From Streptomyces triticagri (lineage in GTDB: Bacteria; Actinomycetota; Actinomycetes; Streptomycetales; Streptomycetaceae): a stretch of 64,000 nucleotides of DNA. The position numbers were made by a program, and so were the translations under genes. Positions 18,648 to 25,604 of the stretch are shown here, piece after piece (the stretch's first letter is position 1; every line of letters starts with the position of its first letter). The DNA lies in assembly GCF_003429565.1 (NCBI RefSeq), contig NZ_QUAK01000234.1, forward strand, positions 75,664 to 139,663, in the 5' to 3' direction. The notes under the pieces are model-generated. The model made no database searches, was not told the origin of the DNA, and was given only the letters and a program-made list of their open reading frames with translations.

Positions 18648-19276
18648 TCGGCGCCCTCCTCGACGGCTGCCCGCAGCTCCCGCGCCCGAATGCGCAGGGC
18701 ATCGAGATCACCGCCGTCGGCCGCGTCGCCGATCAGCGGCGATCCGACACCGACCGCGGTCGCACCGGCGGCGAGATATGCGGCGGCGGTGCCGGGTCCG
18801 ATGCCGCCGACGGGAACGAACGGAATGTCGGGGAACGGTGCACGCAGCGCCCGGAGAGCATCCGGACCGCCCGCCTGGGCGGCCGGAAAGAGCTTCGCGC
18901 CCACCGCGCCCGCGTCCGCGGCGGCCATCACCTCGGTCGGCGTCAACACCCCGGCGAGGACCGGGAGTCCGAGGGCGCGCGCCTCGGCCACCCCGTTGCC
19001 GATCCCGGGCGTGACGACGAAGTCCGCACCGGCACGCGCCGCGGCACGGGCGTCGGCGGCGCTCAGCACCGTGCCCGCGCCCAGCGGCGCCGAAGGCCCG
19101 AGCGCCGCACGCGCCCGCGCGATGACATCGAGCGCGCCGGTCCCGGACAGGGACACCTCGATCAGGTCCACTCCCTCATCGGCGAGGGCCAGGACGGTGG
19201 ACAGCTGTGCCTCGGGGTCGTGGCCGCGCACGATGGCGAGCAGCCGTCGCTCGCGGAGTGCGGCTATGAGTTCCAC
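18644..19276 (-). CDS. dgoA: KDPG/KDPGal aldolase
   Basis: A 210-residue class I aldolase of the usual Eda/DgoA length. It carries the early Glu in DLIEVSLSG, FVVTPG, and the Schiff-base lysine in GAKLFPA (about Lys128). It splits 2-keto-3-deoxy-6-phosphogalactonate to pyruvate and glyceraldehyde 3-phosphate. Galactonate rather than gluconate as the source is inferred from the dehydratase next to it. The GTG at 19276 has GGAAGGA upstream; a longer frame runs back over the dehydratase end and is not used. Confidence 0.88.
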   Translation of the reverse strand: MELIAALRERRLLAIVRGHDPEAQLSTVLALADEGVDLIEVSLSGTGALDVIARARAALGPSAPLGAGTVLSAADARAAARAGADFVVTPGIGNGVAEARALGLPVLAGVLTPTEVMAAADAGAVGAKLFPAAQAGGPDALRALRAPFPDIPFVPVGGIGPGTAAAYLAAGATAVGVGSPLIGDAADGGDLDALRIRARELRAAVEEGAE

Positions 19277-19337
19277 GGATCGGTCCTTCCAAGGGGGTGC
19301 GGCAAGGGAGTTCGGCGGGGCGAGGGGATGCGACGAC

Positions 19338-20483
19338 TCACCATTCGGCGAAGCCGCCGTCGGGATGGCGCCAGACCGGATTGCGCCAGGCGGCGGTGCT
19401 CGCGTCGGCTGCCCGTACCGCCTCCTCGTCCACAAGCACGCCCAGGCCCGGCAGTTCGGTCCGATGGGCCTGACCGCCGGTGAAGCGGAACGGCGCCGGG
19501 TCCATCACGTACGAGAGGAGATCGGCGTCCTTGTTGTAGTGGATGCCGAGACTCTGCTCCTGGATGAGGAAGTTGGGTGTGGAGAAAGCGACTTGGAGAC
19601 TTGACGCCAAAGAGATCGGCCCGAGCGGGCAGTGCGGGGCGAGCTGTGCGCCGAAGGTGTCGGCGAGCGAGGCGATCCGGTGCACCTCCGAGATGCCGCC
19701 CGCATGCGACAGATCGGGCTGTGCCACGGCGATCCCCGACTGCAGGGCGGGCAGGAACTCCGCACGGCCGTAGAGCCGTTCACCCGTCGCGACCGGGACC
19801 GTGGACGCCTCGACAAGCCGGGGCAGTACGTGGGTGTGCTCGGGCAGCAGCGGCTCCTCGGCGAACAGCGGGTGCAGCGGCGCGATCCGCTCCAGGACGC
19901 GCCGCGCCCCGGCCGGGGTGAACCGGCCGTGGAAGTCGATCGCCACATCCCGGTCCCAGCCGAGCGCGTCACGGGCCGTGGACACCCGCTCGACGACGGC
20001 GGCCGTCTCGGCGGCCGTCGGCAGGGGAGAGATCCGCCCTGAGGCGTTCATCTTCACCGCGGTGAAGCCGGCCTCCACCTGCGCCTCGATGTGCTCCGCC
20101 AGCTGCGCGGGCTCGTCGCCGCCCACCCAGGCGTACACCCGGACCGCGTCGCGCACCGGGCCGCCGAGCAGGGTGTGCACCGGCACGCCGTGCCGTTTGC
20201 CCGCGATGTCCCACAGCGCCTGGTCGAGACCGGCCACGGCGCTGGAGAGCACCGGCCCGCCCCGGTAGAAGCCGCCCTTGGTCATCACCTGCCAGTGGTC
20301 CTGGATCCGCGCAGGGTCCTGCCCGACGAGGTACTCGGACAGCACCTCGACGGCCGTACGGACCACCTCGGCCCGCCCCTCGACCACGGGCTCGCCCCAG
20401 CCGACGAGACCCTCGTCGGTCTCGACGCGGCAGAACAGCCAGCGCGGCGGCACCTGGAACGTCTCGATACGGGTGATCTTCAT
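19338..20483 (-). CDS. dgoD: D-galactonate dehydratase
   Basis: A 381-residue enolase-superfamily protein, one residue shorter than E. coli DgoD and alike throughout. It begins MKITRIETFQVPPRWLF, then AIDFHGRFTPAGA (metal Asp and the family HGR), FAEEPLLPEH, QPDLSHAGGISE, HCPLGPISLASS and QEQSLGIHYN. It dehydrates galactonate to 2-keto-3-deoxygalactonate. The ATG at 20483 matches the family N-terminus but has no clear Shine-Dalgarno. Instead it overlaps (ATGA) the stop of a 39-codon ORF, which suggests coupled translation. Confidence 0.92.
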   Translation of the reverse strand: MKITRIETFQVPPRWLFCRVETDEGLVGWGEPVVEGRAEVVRTAVEVLSEYLVGQDPARIQDHWQVMTKGGFYRGGPVLSSAVAGLDQALWDIAGKRHGVPVHTLLGGPVRDAVRVYAWVGGDEPAQLAEHIEAQVEAGFTAVKMNASGRISPLPTAAETAAVVERVSTARDALGWDRDVAIDFHGRFTPAGARRVLERIAPLHPLFAEEPLLPEHTHVLPRLVEASTVPVATGERLYGRAEFLPALQSGIAVAQPDLSHAGGISEVHRIASLADTFGAQLAPHCPLGPISLASSLQVAFSTPNFLIQEQSLGIHYNKDADLLSYVMDPAPFRFTGGQAHRTELPGLGVLVDEEAVRAADASTAAWRNPVWRHPDGGFAEW

Positions 20484-20599
20484 CGTGTGGAGGCCGGCCT
20501 TCCGCGCGGTGCTTCGGATCCCGGTGCTTCGGATCGCGATGCTTCGGACATGGGGGACTGCTGCTGCGAGGTGCTCGGCACGTGCGGCGAGGTGCTCAC
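20480..20599 (-). CDS. 39-residue ORF linking SDR and dgoD
   Basis: A small ORF with its own AAGGAG (20610-20605) five bases before a GTG that overlaps the SDR stop as GTGA. Its TGA overlaps the dgoD ATG as ATGA. It encodes Ser/Pro/Glu/Ala-rich, low-complexity sequence with three tandem SEA(S/P)x units made by a 15-base DNA repeat (TCCGAAGCA-CG-xxx). There is no signal peptide or membrane segment. I infer a translational bridge that delivers ribosomes to dgoD, which lacks its own site. A functional peptide is possible but unsupported. Confidence 0.55.
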   Translation of the reverse strand: MSTSPHVPSTSQQQSPMSEASRSEAPGSEAPRGRPASTR

Positions 20600-21342
20600 G
20601 ACGACTCCTTGAGGACACTCCAGCCGCCGTCCACGACCAGACTCGTCCCGGTCACGTACGCGGCCTCGTCGGACGCCAGGAAGGCGATCGAGGCGGCGAC
20701 CTCATCGGGAGTGCCGAAGCGCCCGGCGGCCGTACCGGCCACGCTCGCCGCGCGGTCCTCCTCGCCGATGCCCTCCCAGGCGGCGGTGAGAATCGGGCCC
20801 GGCAGTACGGCGTTCACCCGCACCCGGGGCCCGTACTCCACGGCCAACTGGCCGCACAGGGACAGCAGCGCGCCCTTGGACGCCGCATAGGCGGGACGGC
20901 CCGGCAGGCCCATGCGGGCGTGCACGGAGGAGGTGAGGACCACGCTGCCGCCGTGTTCGGTCATGTCCGGCAGCGCCGCCTTGACCCCGAGGAACGCTCC
21001 CGTGAGGTTCACCGACAGCTGCCGGTCCCAGGAGGCACGGCTCATCCGGTCCGCGGCGGCCACCTCGACGGTGTAGGCGTTGCACACCAGCACACCCACA
21101 GGACCGAAGCGGTGCGCGGCCGCGACCAGTCGGTCCCAGTCCGCCTCATCGGCCACGTCACCCCGGACGAACTCCGCCCGGCCACCGGCCTCTTGGATGC
21201 CCGCGGCCACCCGCGCGCCGCCCTCGGCGATGTCGGCGACGACCACGGCCGCGCCTTCGGCGGCGAGCCGTTCGGCCGTGGCGGCGCCGATCCCCGCGGC
21301 GGCTCCGGTGACGATCGCGACCCGGCCGTCGAATCTCTTCAT
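20596..21342 (-). CDS. SDR dehydrogenase, likely galactose 1-dehydrogenase
   Basis: A 248-residue classical short-chain dehydrogenase. It has the Rossmann motif TGAAAGIGAA, an Asp-containing VVADIAE that favours NAD, VCNAY, VVLTSSVHARMG (catalytic Ser) and YAASKGALL (catalytic Tyr and Lys). The C-terminus YVTGTSLVVDGGW is typical. Its place between a sugar porter and galactonate dehydratase suggests oxidation of D-galactose to galactonolactone. Sequence alone would not tell the sugar. The ATG overlaps the porter stop (ATGA). Confidence 0.85.
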   Translation of the reverse strand: MKRFDGRVAIVTGAAAGIGAATAERLAAEGAAVVVADIAEGGARVAAGIQEAGGRAEFVRGDVADEADWDRLVAAAHRFGPVGVLVCNAYTVEVAAADRMSRASWDRQLSVNLTGAFLGVKAALPDMTEHGGSVVLTSSVHARMGLPGRPAYAASKGALLSLCGQLAVEYGPRVRVNAVLPGPILTAAWEGIGEEDRAASVAGTAAGRFGTPDEVAASIAFLASDEAAYVTGTSLVVDGGWSVLKESS

Positions 21343-22766
21343 TCCTGGCGTCCCATCTCTTCGAGGCTCCGGCCCTTCGTCTCCTGCACGAACTTGGCGG
21401 CGAAGGGCAGCGACAGTGCGGCGAAGGCCGTGTAGATGATGTACGTGCCGGACAGACTCCAGTCCGACATGCTGGGGAACGTCGCGGTGACCACCCAGTT
21501 GGCGACCCACACGGTGGCCGAGGAGAGGCCCAGGGCGGCGGCGCGGATGGACGAGGGGAACATCTCGCCGAGCATCACCCAGAGCACCACACCCCACGAC
21601 GAGGCGAAGCAGAGCACGAACACATGGGCGGCGATCAGCGCGACAAGACCTTGGGCGTGCGGCAGCCGGCCGTGCACCAGATCAGCGGAGAACGCCCAGG
21701 CCACGCAGCCGAGCGCCACCGTCATACCGGCGGAGCCCGCGAGGACGAGCGGTTTGCGGCCCACCCGGTCCACGAGGAGCATCGCGAGGACCGTACCGAC
21801 GATGTTGATGATCGACGTGGTGAACGAGTAGAAGAACGAGCTGCTGGGATCGACACCCACCGACTGCCAGAGCGTCGCGGAGTAGTAGAACGCGACGTTG
21901 ATGCCCACCAGTTGCTGGAAGAGTGCCATGCCGATGCCGACCCATACGATCCCGCGCAGGCCGAGCACCGCACCGCGCAGATCACGGAAGGCGGACCGGG
22001 TCTCCCGGCCCATGGTGTCGGCGATCTCCGTGACCCGTGCGTCGAGCGATGTGCCGGGAGCCTCGACCCGGGCGAGGACGGCACGGGCCTCGGTGGTCTT
22101 CCCGACGGACACCAGATAGCGGGGCGACTCGGGAATCAGGAAGGACAGCACGCCGTACAGGAGTGACGGGAGGACCATCACGCCGAGCATCCACTGCCAG
22201 GCCTCGAGCCCGGCCAGCTCGCCGCGCTGGTCGCCGTCGGCGAGATTCAGGATCAGCCAGTTCACCAGCTGGGACACGGCGATACCGAGAACGATCGCGG
22301 CCTGCTGGAAGGCGGCGAGGCGTCCGCGGTAGGCGGCCGGTGCGACCTCCGCGATGTAGGCGGGCCCGATCACCGAGGCCATGCCGATGCCGAAGCCGCC
22401 GACCACCCGCCAGGCGGAGAGGTCCCACAGGCCGGTGGGCAGCGCGGAGCCGATCGAGCTGACGGTGAAGAGGCCGGCCGCGATCCGCATGCACGGGATG
22501 CGCCCGATGCGGTCGGCGATGCGGCCTGCGACGGTGGCACCGATCGCCGAGCCGATCAGGGCGATGGCGATGACCTGGGCCAGTGCGGCGGAGCCGACGT
22601 CGTAGCGGTCCCGTACGGCCTCGACGGCGCCGTTGATGACGGAGCTGTCGTATCCGAAGAGGAAGCCGCCCATGGCCGCGGCGGCCGCGATGAAGACGAC
22701 ATGGGCCAGTGGGGGTGGCGACTTGGGGTCTGCCGCGGCGGTCGCGGTGGTCGGTATGTGGGACAT
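21339..22766 (-). CDS. MFS sugar:proton symporter (galactose/glucose type)
   Basis: A 475-residue major-facilitator protein with twelve predicted helices. Sugar-porter signatures are GRIADRIGR after helix 2, RVVGGFGIGMASV, PESPRYLVSVGK at the central loop, GRKPLV and the end ETKGRSLEEM. It would import galactose or a related hexose, giving the operon its own monosaccharide entry besides the ABC route for oligosaccharides. The stop is coupled to the SDR start. Confidence 0.9.
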   Translation of the reverse strand: MSHIPTTATAAADPKSPPPLAHVVFIAAAAAMGGFLFGYDSSVINGAVEAVRDRYDVGSAALAQVIAIALIGSAIGATVAGRIADRIGRIPCMRIAAGLFTVSSIGSALPTGLWDLSAWRVVGGFGIGMASVIGPAYIAEVAPAAYRGRLAAFQQAAIVLGIAVSQLVNWLILNLADGDQRGELAGLEAWQWMLGVMVLPSLLYGVLSFLIPESPRYLVSVGKTTEARAVLARVEAPGTSLDARVTEIADTMGRETRSAFRDLRGAVLGLRGIVWVGIGMALFQQLVGINVAFYYSATLWQSVGVDPSSSFFYSFTTSIINIVGTVLAMLLVDRVGRKPLVLAGSAGMTVALGCVAWAFSADLVHGRLPHAQGLVALIAAHVFVLCFASSWGVVLWVMLGEMFPSSIRAAALGLSSATVWVANWVVTATFPSMSDWSLSGTYIIYTAFAALSLPFAAKFVQETKGRSLEEMGRQE

Positions 22767-22812
22767 GAAGTGCCGTGCCTTCTTGCGGGGGTCGGGGGTG
22801 TGGCGTGCGGGG

Positions 22813-23727
22813 TCACGCGGTGCGGATGCCCCAGGTGGCCGTGTGCTGGTCGCCGGGGGCGAGTACGGCGAGGTCGTCGCCGGAGGCGAGCGCGCCGGGT
22901 GGGCAGGTCATGGGTTCGACGGCGAGGCCGGGTCGGCCGAAGTGGTCCGCGGTGTAGAGCTGCAGCCAGGGGTGCCGCGCGTCGGCCCACAGGGTCACGC
23001 CCGGCCCGTCCGGGGAGCGCAGGGTGACCCGGGTGCGTCCGTCGATGTCGCGTACCAGATCGGTGTACGAGTGATTGAGGACCGTGTCGCCCACCGGTCG
23101 CGCGGTGCGGAAGTCCTCGCTGGTTCCGGCCAGTTGGCGGGGTGGTCCGTCGGGGCGCAGACGGGCGTCCGGGTACAGGGCGCGGCCGGCGGGGACCTCC
23201 AGGGTGCAGTCGCCGAGCGGGCTGCCCGCGGTCAGGTAGGGGTGTGCGCCGAGGCCGTACGGGGCGCGGTGCCCGCCGGCGTTCCGGGCGGTGACGGTGA
23301 CCCGCAGTCCCTCGTCCGGGTCGAGGGCGTAGGCGGCGGTGAGCTCCAGGGGCCACGGATAGCCGGGGCGTGCCCCGAGCAGCAGCGTGAGCCGTACGCG
23401 ATCTGCCGCCCGCTCGGCCACCGTCCAGGTCTCCCATCGCACCAGGCCGTGCAGGGCGGACGGGGGCTCCTGCTCGTCGAGCGCGAGTCCGAGCGTGTGT
23501 CCGTCGAAGGCGTAGCGGCCGTCCGGCAGCCGGTTGGGCCAGGGGGCGAGGAGCTGGCCGTGCGCCGCGGGGGCCGGCTCGTCCGCGTCGAAGCGCAGGA
23601 TCAACGGCCGGTCCGCATGGTCCAGTTCGCGGAGTGTGGCGCCCACGGTGGTGACCGTCGCCCGGTACGGGCCCGCCCGGAGCGTGAGCTGCTCTCCCGA
23701 GCGGGGCAGGAAGGTGCGGTGGCTCAA
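22813..23727 (-). CDS. galM: Aldose 1-epimerase (mutarotase)
   Basis: A galactose-mutarotase-like protein of about 304 residues. NRLPDGRYAFDGH, LHGLVRWE, LGAHPYLT and the C-terminal AVEPM (catalytic Glu) match the family. It converts alpha- and beta-anomers so that galactose freed by the alpha-galactosidases can enter the dehydrogenase. The start is uncertain: TTG at 23727 has GAGGAC upstream and begins just before the fold, while an ATG at 23823 would add 32 unlikely residues. It is the first gene of the operon. Confidence 0.82.
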   Translation of the reverse strand: MSHRTFLPRSGEQLTLRAGPYRATVTTVGATLRELDHADRPLILRFDADEPAPAAHGQLLAPWPNRLPDGRYAFDGHTLGLALDEQEPPSALHGLVRWETWTVAERAADRVRLTLLLGARPGYPWPLELTAAYALDPDEGLRVTVTARNAGGHRAPYGLGAHPYLTAGSPLGDCTLEVPAGRALYPDARLRPDGPPRQLAGTSEDFRTARPVGDTVLNHSYTDLVRDIDGRTRVTLRSPDGPGVTLWADARHPWLQLYTADHFGRPGLAVEPMTCPPGALASGDDLAVLAPGDQHTATWGIRTA

Positions 23728-23820
23728 GACGGTGTCCTCACTGGTGCGGGACCTGTGGTGCGGATACGGGTGGGCGGTCTCGCGGACGGAGCGGTGGCCG
23801 AGGCCGCGAGGCGAGCCCAG

Positions 23821-23888
23821 CATTATTCATAATTAATGTTCTGTCGAGAGGGGTGCGGCCTTGCTGTCAAAAAAATTAGGAAATAAAG
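23821..23888. promoter_or_regulatory. AT-rich divergent promoter/operator region of galactose-oxidation operon and GntR gene
   Basis: The palindrome-like ATTATTCATAATTAAT (23822-23837, 6 of 8 pairs) and a second AT block (about 23869-23888) stand out in GC-rich DNA. On the minus strand TTGACAGC (-35) is followed by GGCCGCACCC and CGACA, aligned with the GH27 promoter (GGCCGGACCC, CGACA). These are probable binding sites for the adjacent GntR protein. Confidence 0.55.
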
Positions 23889-23944
23889 TTGGCGAAGCGA
23901 GTCCGGTCGTCGGCCGGCGTGAGCAGGTCGAGGGGGAGCAGTCG

Positions 23945-24655
23945 ATGTCCTACGCGGGACGCGGTATCCACGGCGCGGTGGTCGAGACCCTGGGCGCCCG
24001 TGTGGTGGCCGGTCAGGTCGGCGAGGGCGCCACTCTCGACCCGCGCTCCCTCGTCACCGAACTCGACGTGAGCCTCACGGTCATCCGGGAATCGCTCAAG
24101 GTGCTCGCCAGTAAGGGACTTGTGGCTTCCCGGCAGAAGCGGGGCACGTATGTCCGGGCGCGCAGCGAGTGGAACGTGCTGGACGCCGACGTCATCCGCT
24201 GGCGCGTCGACGGCGGCGAAGCGGCCGTCGTCCTGCGTGACTTGGCCGAGATGCGCGGCATCGTGGAGCCCGCCGCGGTGCGCCGCGCCGCGGAGCGCCG
24301 TACGGACGACGATCTGCGCGCGCTCGACGCGGCACTCGATGCCATGGCGCATGCGGGCACGGACATCGCCGCCGCCGCATCGGCCGACGCGGAGTTCCAT
24401 CGCGCGCTGCTCGCCGCCTCGGGGAACGAGATGCTGGCCCGTCTGCACGAACTGATGGAGCCGGCCCTGCGCGCCCGGGACAGCATCGTGCACGCCTACC
24501 CGGACGCCGCCGACGACCCGGTGCCGAGCCACCGCGCGGTCCTGGAGGCGATCCGGCGCCGCGACGCGGACGGCGCGACCGCGGCGATGGTCGAGCTCCT
24601 CGCCAAGGCCGAGACCGATCTGGGCGTGGCGGTCGGGGACGTGGACGCTCCTTAG
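23945..24655 (+). CDS. GntR-family regulator, FadR subfamily (FCD domain)
   Basis: A 236-residue regulator with an N-terminal winged helix (GATLDPRSLVTELDVSLTVIRESLKVLASKGLV) and an all-helical FCD ligand domain. Its metal-binding residues can be seen as D-x-E-F-H-R-A-L and later S-H-R-A. FadR-type regulators commonly respond to sugar acids, for example DgoR to galactonate, so it is the natural candidate to control the divergent operon and the GH27 operon. The ATG at 23945 follows AGGGGGAG; the in-frame 23861 start lies within the operator. Confidence 0.88.
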   Translation: MSYAGRGIHGAVVETLGARVVAGQVGEGATLDPRSLVTELDVSLTVIRESLKVLASKGLVASRQKRGTYVRARSEWNVLDADVIRWRVDGGEAAVVLRDLAEMRGIVEPAAVRRAAERRTDDDLRALDAALDAMAHAGTDIAAAASADAEFHRALLAASGNEMLARLHELMEPALRARDSIVHAYPDAADDPVPSHRAVLEAIRRRDADGATAAMVELLAKAETDLGVAVGDVDAP

Positions 24656-24702
24656 GAGCGCCCCCCCGAATCGGGTCCCGTAGGTCACTCGAGGCCCTCC
24701 GT

Positions 24703-24715
24703 TACGCTCCCTGCA
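24703..24715 (+). promoter_or_regulatory. Leaderless promoter of the IclR gene
   Basis: TACGCT (24703-24708) is followed by six bases and then the ATG at 24715, the spacing of a -10 box to a transcription start on the A of ATG. No Shine-Dalgarno precedes the ATG, so the mRNA is probably leaderless. Confidence 0.5.
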
Positions 24716-25497
24716 TGGGCGGCAAAGGTCGGAAGCGGGACACGGCGGTGCAGTCGGTGGATCGGGCGGTCTCGATCCTGCAAGTCCTCGCGGCGCGCGG
24801 ACCGTCCGGCGTGACCGACATCGCCGGGGCCCTGGAGATCCACAAGTCCAGTGTGTTCCGGCTGCTCGCGACCCTGGAGGCGCGCGGTCTCGTCGAGCGC
24901 GACGGCGGACGCGGGCGCTACCGCATCGGCTACACGGTGGTCGAACTGGCCGGCGGTGTCACCAAGGGCGACGACCTGTCCCTGCTCAGCCGCCCGGTCT
25001 GCCAGGAGCTCGCCGAGGCCGCGGGGGAGACGGTCAATCTGGCGGTGCACGACGGGGCGGAGGTCGTCAGCATCGACCAGGTCATCGGCAATGCCGCCAT
25101 CACCAGCATCGACTGGGTCGGCAAGCGCACGCCCCTGCACGCCACATCGGCGGGGAAGGTCTTCCTCGCGCACCTTCCGCAGGACGAGCTTGCCGAGATC
25201 CTGGCGCAGCCGCTCGAGGAGTACACCGAGCACACGGTCACGGACCCGGCGCTCCTGAAGGAGCAGTTGGAGACCGTACGAGAACTCGGATACGGGGTGG
25301 CGAGCGAGGAGCACGAGATCGGTCTCGCCGCACTGTCCGCTCCCGTACGCTCCCTGAACGGCGAGGTGGTTGCCGCCGTGACGCTCTCCGGGCCGACCTT
25401 CCGGATCAACGACCACACCATCTCCGCGCTGGCCGAGAAGCTGGTGGCGGCCGGCGACAAGATCTCCTGGCGCAAGGGCTATCTCCGGCGCGGCTGA
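24715..25497 (+). CDS. IclR-family regulator
   Basis: A 260-residue protein with a winged helix (AVQSVDRAVSILQVLA, then IHKSSVFRLLATLEARGLVERD) and the IclR effector domain (HATSAGKVFLAHLP, LGYGVASEEHEIGLAALSAPV, VVAAVTLSGPTFRI). It lies directly upstream of the betaine-type demethylation genes on the same strand. Two palindromic sites overlap the promoter between them, so it likely represses or activates these genes according to the substrate or product. Confidence 0.9.
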   Translation: MGGKGRKRDTAVQSVDRAVSILQVLAARGPSGVTDIAGALEIHKSSVFRLLATLEARGLVERDGGRGRYRIGYTVVELAGGVTKGDDLSLLSRPVCQELAEAAGETVNLAVHDGAEVVSIDQVIGNAAITSIDWVGKRTPLHATSAGKVFLAHLPQDELAEILAQPLEEYTEHTVTDPALLKEQLETVRELGYGVASEEHEIGLAALSAPVRSLNGEVVAAVTLSGPTFRINDHTISALAEKLVAAGDKISWRKGYLRRG

Positions 25498-25514
25498 TCC
25501 GTCTCCGAAAAGGG

Positions 25515-25580
25515 TTGACGGGGGACTTCGGCAGGCTCCACATTTGTCTCGTATAGCGACTCTGTTTCGCATAGCGAAAC
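25515..25580 (+). promoter_or_regulatory. Promoter with two palindromic operators before the demethylase operon
   Basis: TTGACG (25515-25520) is a good -35. About 45 bases on is a perfect palindrome, GTTTCGCATAGCGAAAC (25564-25580). A degenerate copy, GTCTCGTATAGCGACTC (25546-25562, 13 of 17 identical), lies exactly 18 bases before it. Their position around the expected transcription start suggests repression, most simply by the IclR protein. Confidence 0.65.
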
Positions 25581-25604
25581 TCGCGGAGTTCTCCGGGAGC
25601 AGAT

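Noticed and set aside
18900..23800. The operon as a gluconate (Entner-Doudoroff) rather than galactonate pathway
   Set aside because: The dehydratase follows DgoD motifs closely and no 6-phosphogluconate dehydratase is present. The aldolase and kinase alone would fit either sugar.
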